In this document: positions 49,301 through 60,745 of the stretch, piece by piece
Layout: each line of letters starts with the position of its first letter
Numbering within the stretch: position 1 is the stretch's first letter
Source: Fragilaria crotonensis
Lineage: Eukaryota > Bacillariophyta > Fragilariophyceae > Fragilariales > Fragilariaceae
Direction of reading: 5' to 3'
Assembly: GCA_022925895.1 (NCBI GenBank)
Contig: JAKSYS010000211.1
Span: forward strand, 24,330 to 88,329
DNA length: 64,000 bases
Position numbers and translations under genes: made by a program
Notes under the pieces: generated by a model
Databases searched by the model: none
What the model saw: only the letters and a program-made list of their open reading frames with translations
What the model was told of the DNA's origin: nothing

Positions 49301-52300
49301 CTCCACCTCATCCACGAACACATTGTTCGGACTGTCCGTCGTCGTAGTGTTGATAGGGATACGGTTAGGGGTAACGTCTGTCATGCCATCCGGATTCTCC
49401 TCTTCCATGAAATAGACACCTGGTTTCAAGCATCCAAAGTCGAAGGCACCATTCGAGTCAGAGGTGGTTGTCGCCACCAAAACGTCGTTGGCATCGAACA
49501 ATTGAACAGTGACGCCTGCCATTGGCAAGTCGCCCTTGTCATCGTTGTTGGAATCTTCACTGACGGAACCACCGATCTTGCGGCAGACCTCGTCCACGAA
49601 GACGTTGCCAGTCGACAACTGTCCGGGGATCAAAGTAACGCTGATCGAGTTGGGATTGCCTCCATCAGAATCCGACACATCAAATGGATAGTCATCACCG
49701 TTGGTCTCGACCACCGTGTAGTTCCCGGCAGGCACGTTGTTGAACACAAAGGTTCCATCGTCCCCGGTAACAGTTGTGGCCACGACCACGTTGTTTTCGT
49801 CAACAAGCGCAACGACGATTCCAGGCAATTCCGTGTCGCCAACACCATCGTTATTGGTATCACCAATTACTTGTCCAGAGATTGACCCAAGTGGCTCGGT
49901 ACTAGGTGCTCTACTTGGTTCCACAGAAGGTGAGGGAGTTTGTGCCGATGTTGGTAGCATGTCAATGAATTCATTGTTGGTGCTGTCACCCTTTTCTGTG
50001 TTGACCTCGATCACGTTGGGGTTGCCGCCGTCTTTATCGTCTACATCCACGTAGCCGCCATTGTTCGTTTCGACGACAGTGTAATTGCCTGGTTCCACAC
50101 AAGCAAACATGAATGTGCCGTCAGTGGCAGTGGCAGTAGTGCCAATCAGCACATCATTCTTGTCATAAAGTCCCACGGTAACTCCAGGGATAGCACTGTC
50201 ACCAATCTTGTTGCCGTCCACGTCTTCCAAGACGGCTCCTCCAACCTTGCGGCATACCTCATCGACGAAATCGTTGTTCGTGGAAATAAGCGGCTCCTCG
50301 TTCCCGACGGAAACTGCAATGCTGTTGGGGTTGCCGCCATCATCGTCACTTACGTCAAATGGATTCTCAGGGTTGTTTGTTTCTTCAACGACGTAGTCAC
50401 CGGGGACTAACATATTGAAACTGTAGTCTCCAGAAGAATCGGTCAACGTGGTTGCAACAACATTTCCATTACTGTCCTTCAAAGTGATAAGGATTCCAGA
50501 CAAGTTGACGTCTCCAATGTCGTCGTTGTTGGTGTCTGACGTTACTGTACCGAAAATGGAACCAACTGGCACCAACGTGACGCCGGGTACATCTCCAACG
50601 GAGGTGTCAACCGTCACTGCCTTGATGATGATACCATCACCATTGATTACCGCAACAGTGGCGTTACCAGGTTTCGCGCATGCAAATTCGAATCTTCCAG
50701 TGTCGTCGGCAACGGTAGTCGCAACCAAAAGGTCATTTTCATCGAGCAAGCTCACGACAACGCCATCCGTAACGTCGCCATCCATAAAGCCTCCAGCAAT
50801 GTCACGGCAGGGCTCATCTATGAAATAGTTGTTCTCCGAGGTCAAAGGATTGCCATTACCAATGGAAACCGCAATGGAGTTGGGATTGCCTCCATCCTTA
50901 TCGTCGACATCAAACGGATTCTCAGGACCGTTGGCTTCGTTGACGAAATAGTTGCCAGGCCGCAAATCAACAAATTCGTAGTATCCGTTAGAATCAGTCA
51001 GGGTGGTAGCAACAACATTTCCAGCTTCATCAACTAGAGTGATCAGAATTCCAGGAAGTGGCACGTCTCCTATGTCATCATTGTTCGTGTCAGAGGTCAC
51101 AATACCAGTAATCACACCAGACGCACTACCGCGATCCACAACCGTAGGAGTAGGAGTTGGTTCTGGGGTTGGTCGAGGAGTGGGCGGGCGGGATGGTGTT
51201 CCGGGCTCGACCGTAGGACCTGGCGTCGGAGGGCGCGACGGCGTTCCAGGCTCGACGGTGGGGCCAGGAGTGGGAGGGAGGGACGGAGTTCCCGGTTCCA
51301 CGGTCGGACCAGGAGTTGGTGGACGGGATGGAGTTCCAGGTTCGACCGTCGGACCAGGCGTTGGAGGGAGGGATGGAGTTCCAGGTTCGACCGTCGGACC
51401 AGGAGTTGGTGGACGGGATGGAGTTCCAGGTTCGACCGTCGGACCAGGAGTTGGAGGGAGGGATGGAGTTCCAGGTTCCACGGTCGGACCAGGAGTTGGT
51501 GGACGGGATGGAGTTCCCGGTTCGACCGTCGGACCAGGCGTTGGAGGGAGGGATGGAGTGCCAGGTTCGACAGTTGGACCGGGCGTCGGAGGTCGGGACG
51601 GAGTTCCTGGTTCGACAGTGGGGCCAGGCGTCGGAGGGCTGGACGGAGTTCCCGGTTCGACAGTGGGGCCAGGCGTCGGAGGGCTGGACGGAGTTCCAGG
51701 TTCGACAGTTGGACCGGGCGTCGGAGGTCGGGACGGAGTTCCCGGCTCGACGGTTGGACCAGGGGTTGGAGGACGGGACGGAGTTCCAGGCTCGACGGTT
51801 GGGCCTGGCGTAGGAGGGCGGGACGGAGTGCCAGGCTCGACGGTGGGGCCGGGCGTCGGAGGTCGGGACGGAGTTCCCGGCTCGACGGTTGGACCAGGGG
51901 TTGGAGGACGCGACGGAGTTCCAGGTTCGACAGTGGGGCCAGGCGTCGGAGGACGGGACGGAGTGCCAGGCTCGACGGTGGGGCCAGGAGTAGGTGAGGG
52001 TTCGATTTTTACGTTGGGAACGTTATCCTTGGAAGTATCCACAGTGACTCGGCCGACTTCCAGGCCGTCTCCCGTGGTTAGCACGACTGTGCCTTTTCCA
52101 GGCTTCGTGCAAGTAAACGCGAATGTTCCGCTGCTGTCGGCGACGGTAGTTGAAACCAGAACGTCGTTATCGTCGAGTAAACTCAAGACCATGCCATCAA
52201 TTATTTCACCGTCCATAATGTCCCCAGTAATGTCGCGGCAGGGCTCATCGATGAAAGAGTTATTCTCCGAGGTCAAAGGATTGCCATTACCAATGGAAAC

Positions 52301-55300
52301 CGCAATGTAGTTGGGATTACCTCCATCCTTATCGTCGACATCAAACGGATTCTCAATGCCGTTGGCTTCGTCGATAAAGTAGTTGCCAGGCGGCAAATCA
52401 ACGAATGTGTAGGATCCGTTAGAATCAGTCAGGGTCGTAGCAACAACATTTCCACCTTCGTCAATTAGGGTGATCAAAATTCCAGGGACCGGCACGTCTC
52501 CTACATTGTCATTGTTCGTGTCAGAGGTCACAATACCAGTAATCACACCAGACGAACTTCCGCGCTCCACAACAGTAGGAGCGGGAGTTGGTTCCGGGGT
52601 CGGACCTGGAGTGGGTGGGCGGGATGGTGTTCCGGGCTCGACCGTAGGACCTGGTGTCGGAGGGCGGGACGGCGTTCCAGGCTCGACGGTTGGACCAGGA
52701 GTTGGTGGGCGGGACGGAGATCCGGGCTCGACCGTCGGACCAGGAGTTGGTGGACGGGATGGTGTTCCAGGTTCGACCGTTGGACCAGGAGTAGGAGGAC
52801 TGGACGGAGGTCCGGGCTCGACCGTTGGACCGGGCGTCGGAGGTCGGGATGGAGTTCCCGGTTCGACGGTTGGACCAGGGGTTGGCGGACGGGACGGAGT
52901 TCCAGGCTCAACAGTGGGACCAGGAATGGGGCTTGGGTTCGGTCCATCTATTGGACTCGAAATAGGTGAGCTCCCGTCAACATTCGGCGCCGGTGTTGGT
53001 TCTGGAGTGGGTCCTGGTGTTGGAGCTGGCGTTGGTTCAGGTGTTGGATTAGGAACCGGTGGTGGGATAGGTTCAGGAGTTGGAGGACGCGACGGGCTTC
53101 CTGGTTCGACAGTTGGTCCAGGAGTTGGGCTTGGAGTTGGTACTCGGACCGTCGGATTTGGTGTTGGTTCCGGAGTTGGTCCTGGAGTCGGTGCTGGTGT
53201 TGGTTCTGGGGTCGGATTAACAATCGGTCCTGGGGTGGGTCCGGGTGTTGGAGGACGCGATGGACTTCCAGGTTCGACAGTTGGTCCAGGAATTGGGCTT
53301 TCGCTTGGGGATGGCGCCTTAACAGACGGTTGGGGCGTCGGTTCTGGCGTGGGTCCAGGAGTAGGCGCAGGGGTCGGCTCTGGTGTCGGTCCAGGGATTG
53401 GCTCTGGCGTAGGAGGACGGGAAGGGGAGCCAGGTTCAACTGTTGGACCAGGTGTGGGTGGGGATACTGGCAATGCGTCGATGGGGCGCTCTTCCGTAGG
53501 GTTTGGAGTCGGTTCGGGAGTCGGCCCTGGGGTTGGCATAGGCGTAGGTTCAGGGGTTGGTCCTGGTGTTGGTTCAGGTGTAGGCACAGCATTGCCGGTT
53601 GGTGGAGAGGGACCACTGCCGGTTGGTGGAGAGGGGCCACTGCCGGTTGGTGGAGAGGGGCCACTGCCGGTTGGTGGAGTGGGGCCACTGCCGGTTGGTG
53701 GAGAGGGGCCACTGCCGGTTGGTGGAGAGGGGCCACTGTCGGTTGGTGGAGGAGGGCCACTGCCGGATGGTAGAGATCCACTGCCGGTTGGCGGAGAGGG
53801 GCCACTGCCGGTTGGGGCGATGGGTGCGTTGCTAGTTGGTGGTGCGCGAACACTGCCAGTAGTTGGGTACGGGGAGGTCGGTGGAGTGGCGGTGTTGTCC
53901 GTTGGTGGGAAGGCGGAGTTGTCCGTTGGTGGGAAGGCGGAGTTGTCCGTAGGAACGAAGACGGGAGTGAAGCCGTCGGTTGGGACGTTACCGGAGCTGT
54001 CCGTTGGGAAATCAGATGGTGATGGAGACGGGAACGGGGAGTCTGTTGGAGAGGAAGTTGGCCCGTCTCCGTTGGAACCCCCTTCAGAGGGAACTTCTCC
54101 TCCACCAGCAGGACCAGGAGCAGAAGTTGGAGCACACCGTTCTTCGGTCGTGAAGGGAGGGGTAACAGGAGGAAGCGGGGCCGGAGGTCTTCCGAAGAAG
54201 TTGCCAAAGTTAAAGTTTCCAAGTCCGCCACCAGAGCCCGAAGTTCCGAAATTGAGGTCGACCCCATCGTTTCCCTTGTGGTCGGCTTCACTAAATCCGA
54301 GTTTTCCGAAGTCGGCGCCACCTTCCCTCTTGCCGTCACCTTTCTTAAAGATCGAGTTTTCGGTGTTGAATGTACCTTCTTCACCCTTTTGTGGGATAAC
54401 AAACGAGGGATTCGGGCCTGGCACGGGCCTGGGGACAGGAGGACCAGGGATGACGACCGTTTCACAGTTGTCCGGAAGCGTATTATCTCTGGAGGCGTCG
54501 CCTGCCGAGGGAGAAGTGCACCAAGCATGATCTTCAGGGAGAATGACAATGACATCGCTGCCACTGGCACGACTTCCACCACGACCGGCCTTTTGCGCAC
54601 TGTCTCGGTCAAGATCAGTTTGGACCGCACCATTTGTGCCTCGCTGCTTGAGCAAATCAAGAAGTTGCGCCTTGTCTTCAGGGCTTAACTCATCCTTCTT
54701 GATGCTGCCACGATCAGCAGTGAGGCGATCCTTTGTAGTGCCAGAGTCAAAGGGGAAGGAAAAGAGGTCGCGCATCATGCCGCTGCGACGCTTCTTGTTG
54801 TTGAGGTACTTGAAACGGTTGAAGTTGCGACCACGGTAGGGGGTACCATCGGCTTGCTTGGCAATGTCAAAGGAACCTGCGTTGCCAGAAACAACGCCGC
54901 CGACATTGCAGTTGTAAGACCAAAGGTTGCCTTCGACCGGTTCGCCAGGACACTGGTACTTGACGTTAGCGCAAGCGGGGTGAGACGGTGGAAGGATACT
55001 GACACCGTTGGCATCCAGTCGGAAGCCATTGGCATCGAGCATACCAGCGTTGAAGTCCGCAGCAGCGGTAGGAGTCTGAGCACGACCAGAAGACGAGCCT
55101 CGATCGACACGACGACTGCGGCCCATCATGGACCCAGATCGCTTCAAATCTCGACGGTAGTCAAAGAAATTACGCGCACTGCCTCCACGGTCATCCGATG
55201 CACCACGATTGCGACTAGCATTGGCTGCATCGCCAGCAGCAGTTCGTGACCTTCCAGCACGAGATCCAACACTGTTGGACCCATCTGTGTAGAAGGTCTC

Positions 55301-56185
55301 TCCAGGATACTGACAGCGGCAGTCCACAATGGTATCTCTATCAGCGACAGGGGGGCAGATATCTCGACCACCGTCTCTTCGACGGCCGGCTATGGCGCGA
55401 GGACTGTCCAAATCACCAGCTGACTTCTTGCTACGATTCTGGGCACGCCAGCCGCCAAGTTGAGCACGGCTGCCGGCTGAGCCACGACTGGTTAGAACCT
55501 TCAAGGTATCCGCCAACTCGGTGATTGTCTCGTCTCCCAAAAACACCTTCTCGCGAAAGGTATCTTCAGGGGATGCTTCCTCGCCAGCAATCTTGCGACT
55601 GGGAGCAATCTGAGTCTTGGAGGCGAAACGCTTAACAACAAATTGAGAAGCACCATCGGGTGTAGTGTCACGTTTCAACTCAGCAAAGACAACAGGACCC
55701 TTGCTGATGGAACCGAATCCACTACCGAGGACAACCTTACGAAGATCACGGCGAAGGTTGAGCATCGCTTCCGCATACGACACATCCTCGCCGGCAGCAG
55801 TCGCACGTTCCCTCTGATCGTCGAGGGCAGCATTCGACCACTGATTGTGATCGCCGGAAGTAGTTGTATCCTCACCAAGAGGAGGAGAAGCAGCTGCTGC
55901 ATCGTCACGGGTGTGCCACTGAGACACAACCTCTTCATCTTCCTCGGCGTACCGAGACTTGATGCCATGACGAGAACGGCGCTTCGAGAATTTGGAGAAG
56001 TTGATCTCCATCGCGGGCTTGCGATCGAGATCAGCATCATCCAGGTTCGATTCCTTCAATGGGTTCTTTCCCCCAGCATCAGCCGAACGATAGTTGACAC
56101 GCTCCGCAGAGGAGCGAACAACTTCCGCAAGAGCTGCGCCAAGGAAGACCACCCAAAGGAGGAACTTCACCTTCGCAGAGAGCAT
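28365..56185 (-). CDS. Giant secreted SdrD-B/CnaB-like repeat protein, candidate adhesin (about 9,275 aa)
   Basis: Begins at ATG 56183-56185 with a signal peptide ([15 protein letters not shown]). As written it breaks into six successive frames, but seven one-base losses in short homopolymers account for all changes (about 39442, 33831, 33100, 33076, 31608, 31542 and 28995). Counting them gives exactly 9,276 codons. Order: basic, Arg/Ser/Gly-rich head with Cys (residues 30-560); Pro/Thr/Ser stalk (about 570-1200); one pair of B-like domains; an 18-copy [15 protein letters not shown] stalk (about 1400-1670); about 62 more 95-110-residue domains to about 8680; PS-rich linker; a jelly-roll-like module ([10 protein letters not shown]); two Cys-rich modules. 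Domains carry Asp/Asn loops ([10 protein letters not shown]) resembling the calcium loops of SdrD B repeats, plus many NxS/T sites. No intron is seen. An extracellular adhesive or mucilage role is inference. Confidence 0.8.
31633..33870 (-). repeat. Three tandem 747-bp repeats, two domains each
   Basis: The same anchor recurs at 31633, 32380 and 33125, giving spacings of 747 and 745 bp, then 746 bp to 33871. The short spacings are explained by the one-base losses at 33076, 33100 and 33831. Each unit encodes 249 residues: one [15 protein letters not shown]-type and one [14 protein letters not shown]-type domain plus a PS-rich linker. It is a second, separate amplification at the C-terminal side of the domain array. 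Confidence 0.88.
33871..47291 (-). repeat. Four tandem 3.35-kb super-repeats, ten domains each
   Basis: The anchor tcaacgaattcatt recurs at 33871, 37222, 40572, 43923 and 47292, giving units of 3351, 3350, 3351 and 3369 bp. The 3350-bp unit carries the one-base loss at 39442. The 3369-bp unit has an 18-bp (six-residue) insertion in its last domain. Each unit encodes about 1,117 residues and ten B-like domains in the same order. Copies differ at few positions, so the array looks recently amplified or homogenised. Confidence 0.9.
51173..51990 (-). repeat. 45-bp coding minisatellite, 18 copies of a 15-residue Pro-rich unit
   Basis: Encodes [15 protein letters not shown] eighteen times. The variable residue after Ser reads, in protein order, six R, two S, then R and L alternating, ending RR. 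The alternation implies that part of the array grew as 90-bp dimers. It forms a stalk between the first and second pairs of B-like domains. Confidence 0.92.
52600..52930 (-). repeat. 45-bp coding minisatellite, seven further copies
   Basis: The same PTVEPG(T/S/P)PS(R/S)PP unit in seven copies just before the first B-like domain. It is flanked toward the N-terminus by looser [13 protein letters not shown] repeats that run to about 53590. Confidence 0.85.
53590..53830 (-). repeat. 24-bp coding minisatellite, SPPTGSGP units
   Basis: The unit ccactgccggttggtggaga... repeats about ten times with small variation, encoding the eight-residue SPPTGSGP. Next to it (about 53890-53960) lies a short AFPPTDNS repeat. 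All belong to the Pro/Ser/Thr stalk of the giant protein. Confidence 0.85.
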
Positions 56186-57900
56186 GAGTAAGAGAACTTG
56201 TCTTCACTGATTGGTATTTGCAATATCAAGGAAGTGAATTATGAAGGAAATCAAGGGACTGACCCCGATGGCAACGAAAACTCTGCGGCTATGACCCTTT
56301 GGGCATGCCTTAATCCTTAATGACTCCACTAGACTGCATTTCCTGTGTTATTAATTCAGACTTCAGATGACCTGGCGTGCTTTTGTACGTGCGCATACCA
56401 GATACGATGTTCGACGATACATGTACTCCGGACTCCGGAGTGTGCTATCATAGTCGTAGAACAACACCTGTTTGTCAGCATGTCAGTATGCATATGTCAT
56501 ATGTACTCGGAGAACAAAGTACTATACCTGGTACTACAGTACTACTCATATAGTGGGGTAATAGCAGTATATGCAGAGACAAGGATGTCATTCGGACATG
56601 TACTGCATGTACTCCATCGTCGGAGTAAATCAGGTTGTCAAGTCACAACATAATAGCGTCCGGGTTGGCTTTTAGTCCGAATATAGTATATGCATACGTA
56701 GAAAATCATGATTTGATACTTGGATCTTGGAGGATAAACATTTACTGGAGAGCAAGTGGCATTGGAACTCGAAAACTCGACTCATGACTATGACACCCAC
56801 ACAGTTAACCATGAATGACCTGCCTTGCAACAATACCACAAGTTGCCCTTTGAAACAAGTCGCATCGGGCTCAAAATACGAATACAAACATGCACACACC
56901 CCTGTTCAAATTGTCTTTCGGCACCGGAACCACGATAAGCAATGACTTGAGCGGCGATGCCCTTGACTGATGCTGACCATGTAAGAAAGATTTCAACAAC
57001 ACTATACCGGTACACGGTACCTGGTACAGTGATGGATATACAATACATGTACTGTACTGTAGTACTCCAGATCCTACACAGTGTGTTGTCGTTTTAGCGT
57101 TTCATGGCAATTGTTGGAAAGCGACAACGTCGTCGAAGGCAAATGAAACGCTAGAGTCGCTCTTCCAAACCCATGATGCAATTCTTGGAAGTGGCTGGGC
57201 AAGTTCTCCACTGGAGTACAATTTTCGGTGCCAAGATGTCAACAAGTCGCTGCCCGAGCCGTGAAGGTTGACCCCTAATAGACGGATCAGGGCACCAAGC
57301 GTCCATGTCCGTTCCATGTTTCAAACCTGAGTATTGAATCGACGATGCTTGCAACTCAGTTTTTATATTATTGTTCAATGCAATGGTGCAATGGATGATG
57401 AAGCGACAGATTTGCCTTGACATTCTTAGCACTAGTCTACTCATCAATCAACCTTTTATGCAAGGAAATCGAATTCCACGATGCTCAATGCTCATCCGAT
57501 ATCCAATAATCCACGATTACCACCATGGCGGAAGAGATACGGATTCGTTTCACAATGCTCAGCTGAGAATGTATTACCCCGTCGCTGAAAAAGGCGGTGG
57601 GAAGCACCTATTGACTATCCCCCATGTGAAAGGAACACGACAACTCACGCTTGGAATCCTGTTGAGGATGATTCCCGATGATCCGTCGTCCAACGAGAGC
57701 TGTTATGAGACCTCGAAACTGAAATTTTGCTGTGAAACGTCGTCACATATCAATGGTCTCCGTAGTTATCACTATGGTCTCCATATACTTGACGGATCGT
57801 GAGACTATTGCGATTTTCACGTGCAATTTGTCGCCACGCTGCGCTTCACAATTTATCGGATATGCGAGACACACAAAAACACACACATCACCTTGATAAA
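56186..57900. other. Divergent intergenic region between the giant gene and the LCxQFSxLS-repeat gene
   Basis: Holds the promoter of the giant gene on the minus strand and of the small repeat gene on the plus strand. GTAC-rich palindromic stretches occur at 56390-56560 and 57000-57070. An open frame at 57371-57802 is protein-length (about 140 codons) but shows no recognisable features, and I do not call it a gene. Confidence 0.45.
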
Positions 57901-59038
57901 ATGTTTACTACATCCGAAGCCATGAGCTGGTTTGCAAGACTTGTTGCAGTTCCTTCTCCCGTTCCTCCTGACCGTCACAATGTGACGGACGCGCCGATCT
58001 CGTATCGTTCCATCTTTGAAACCATACCTGCGTCGTCTCTCCCTGTTGGTGGCGTGAATTCGCCATCCGACAACAACGTGTCTCATCCCATGGAAGTTGA
58101 TTGGGTTGACTCTGATTCATCCCATGGAAGTTGATTGGGTTGACTCTGATTCGTCTGGCCATGATGGCCTGCCTCGTCCCATGGGCAACGAGAACACCAC
58201 TCGAGACCCCAAGTATCCACATTCTGGTCATGTTTCTCGCAATTCCGAACCTTGGACTTGTCCTGTGACTAACATGTATTCTCCTGCTGTCCCCGACATC
58301 AATTCTTTCCGCAGACTTTATCCGTGGCTTTCTTTGGATGAAATCAACAAGCTCTGTGGACAGTTCTCGCAGCTTTCTTCGGTTGACGTCGATGATCTCT
58401 GTGGACATTTTTCGCGGCTTTCGTTGCTTGACATTGAAGAGCTCTGTGGACAGTTTTCGCGACTTTCGTTGACTTCTTCTTCGCAGCTTTCTTCGGTTGA
58501 AATCGAAGAGCTCTGTGGAAAGTTTTCGCAGCTTTCGTTGGTTGACATTGATGAGCTCTGTGAACAGTTTTCGCGGCTGTCGTTGACTTCTTCGCAGTCT
58601 TCGTCGACTGACATTGACAATCTCTGCGGACAATTTTCGCAGCTTTCGTTGGTTAACATTGACGAGCTCTGCGAACAGTTTTCGCAGCTGTCGTTGACTT
58701 CTTCACAGTCTTCGTCGACTGACATTGACGATCTCTGTGGACAGTTTTCGCGGCTGTCGTTGACTTCTTCGCAGTCTTCGTCGACTGACATTGACGATCT
58801 CTGCGCGCAATTTTCGCAGCTGTCGTTGACGTCTTGTCAGTCTTCGTCGCCTGACATTGACGATCTCTGCGCGCAATTTTCGCAGCTGTCGTTGACGTCT
58901 TCGAAGCCTTCGTCGCCTGACATTGACGATCTCTGCGCGCAATTTTCGCAGCTGTCGTTGACGTCTTCGAAGCCTTCGTCGCCTGACATTGACGATCTCT
59001 GCGCGCAATTTTCTCGGCTTTCTCTTACATCGAACTAA
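57901..59038 (+). CDS. LCxQFSxLS tandem-repeat protein of unknown function, frame broken by a 34-bp duplication
   Basis: I do not recognise a family. A frame starts at ATG 57901 (MFTTSEAMSWFARLV) and is lost at a 34-bp tandem duplication (58084-58151); without the duplication 57901-59038 would be exactly 368 codons. An intact shorter form starts at ATG 58124 (MEVDWVDSD) and gives 304 residues to TAA 59036-59038. From about residue 75 of that form come twelve copies of LCxQFSxLS, spaced 15 or 22 residues apart. The long spacer reads TSSQSSS(T/P)DIDD. Each copy has one Cys and an acidic run before it, suggesting short amphipathic helices separated by Ser linkers. No signal peptide or membrane segment is seen. 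The final copies are almost identical, so the array is expanding at its 3' end. Confidence 0.6.
58084..58151 (+). repeat. 34-bp perfect tandem duplication in coding sequence
   Basis: The 34 bases beginning catcccatgg at 58084 repeat exactly from 58118. Both copies can encode MEVDWVDSDS, each in the frame of its own neighbour. Since 34 is not a multiple of three, the duplication shifts the frame of the repeat-protein gene. Confidence 0.9.
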
Positions 59039-60711
59039 TTACACCAACTCCACCTGCTGACTCGGAAACAACGTTGCCAACGTCCATTCTACCCACCATC
59101 GTATCGAAGCGTCAAGTAACCTTCTGGATTTGGGGATCCAGAACACCTTCTTCAACAGGTGTCGCCCCCCGGACTATGTTTGAATGTTCTTTCACGTTTG
59201 TTGATGAATCATGCTCTCTCACTATCATACTTCTTTAGCTCGATAACGAACCACAACAAAATAGAGAAACACTGAATCCCCGGGCCGCTTAGTTTAGCTT
59301 TAGTGCAACAAATAAAACACCAATGGAGGCTGAATATCACGACCATTTGTTTCATCGAGCAATGCACCAGAAGTTCCATGACACGGAAATTTCCCTTACA
59401 ATTGGACGCACTCATCCAGGATCTTGACATTTTTCGGCCTCGTGCAGCTCACGTCCACAACTTTGCTTCACCGAACCAATGTTCGAACTGTTCCTCGGAA
59501 GACATCACCCGTTCAGTGCACCTCATGATTTTTGTTACACCAGTTGTATAGCCCATGACGTCAATCATGGGCTGGCAAACGGCCAATGGATGTTCTGGCA
59601 ATAGGCTATATATACCATCATCCAAAGCTCTGAGCTGCAGCCATTGCTCCCTCCCAGCTATTGCCTTGACATTGAAGTCGCAAGTAGATTTCTGGGAAAA
59701 ATGATTTTTGTTGGCAAGCGTGTCCACACACTCCACACTATTCCCAATCATAGTCGGGGAGATTATCACTTGTTGGTTAAAAGGATGCTGTTTTTTCCCA
59801 CATCCCACTGCACATCATGGGGGCGCGTGCATCTTGGTTACGACGGACGTGGATATAATGGTTAGGATGCTGGACAATTAATTGGGGTGTAGCAGCATAT
59901 CAGAAATCGGCAATTTGGCTGGGTACAGAGTTCATGACTGCTGATAAATGGGAACTTGGATGCGGACAACAATAAGCATCGGAAATGTCCGTCGCGACAG
60001 TGTTGATGACCACAACAGAATTGAGCCAAGGGTTGAGAGAAAAGCTTGGGGGTGTGACGCCCTTGAGACCTGACAGAATGGCAAAATTGCAAACGTTCCA
60101 GTACTCAAATAGGATTGTATGCATTCAGCCAGATAGGATACTTGGACGACTGAGCCAAACGCGCCGCATTTTCCAGTAAGATGGATCATAATTCGCATCT
60201 ACCCGGTAGAACTCCAACTCTCCGTAATTGCACGACTTTTTAACGGCATCTTGAGTCAGAGTACCGCACCTCCTTCTTGTAGTAGCGCTGAATCCATTCC
60301 TTCGCTCTCCTCTAAGGCGAAAGGTGAGACACAGTGAATCTCATCATACTATCAGCAAGCTAGTGTGGTTGAATGCCTTGCTTCTTGCTTCCCTTCGAGA
60401 GGTGAACTCGGACATTGTCAAGGGTCGAACATCATATATCTCGAGTATATCCTGGCGAATACCGATGCGTCGCAAGTCGCAAGGCGCAATACGGAGTACT
60501 TGTACTGTACAATCGGAGTACTGTGTAGTACTCGGAGAATCATATGATAGCCAAGTATGCATACTGTCCTGCGAGTACAGAGGCTACAGTACGAGGTCCT
60601 CAAGTTCTTGATTTCCATTGCAATACACTGCCAGTAGTTCAACCAACTGTAGTACTGGAACGCTGAATACTCGCACTGCATACGACTGAATTCTGTGGGG
60701 GTGGGCACATT

Positions 60712-60745
60712 GTACTAGCTAGTACAGGTACCAGGTACCTGGTAC
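60712..60745. repeat. Two adjacent perfect palindromes built from GTAC
   Basis: gtactagctagtac at 60712-60725 and gtaccaggtacctggtac at 60728-60745 are both perfect palindromes, 14 and 18 bp. Their position between genes and the same vocabulary elsewhere in the window mark them as part of a dispersed simple-sequence class. Confidence 0.8.

Noticed and set aside
51173-53830. CRISPR array
   Set aside because: The repeats are contiguous coding minisatellites without unique spacers, in a eukaryotic gene.
51003-54530. Long plus-strand frames of 435 and 686 codons rich in [13 protein letters not shown]
   Set aside because: They are the antisense reading of the Pro-rich minisatellites of the giant gene. 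A repeat unit that is a multiple of three keeps several frames open. The minus-strand frame has the signal peptide and real domains.
52948-54660. 570-codon minus-strand frame rich in HQPAVAPL and RLQ
   Set aside because: Out-of-phase reading of the same minisatellite stalk within the giant gene; no domain, no sensible start.
57371-57802. 143-codon plus-strand ORF as a gene
   Set aside because: No recognisable domain, odd composition, and it lies in the expected promoter region of two divergent genes. Left as unassigned.
58318-59008. Minus-strand frames of 157 and 101 codons over the LCxQFSxLS repeats
   Set aside because: Antisense shadows of a repetitive gene (units of 45 and 66 bp, both multiples of three); composition is a mirror of the sense codons.
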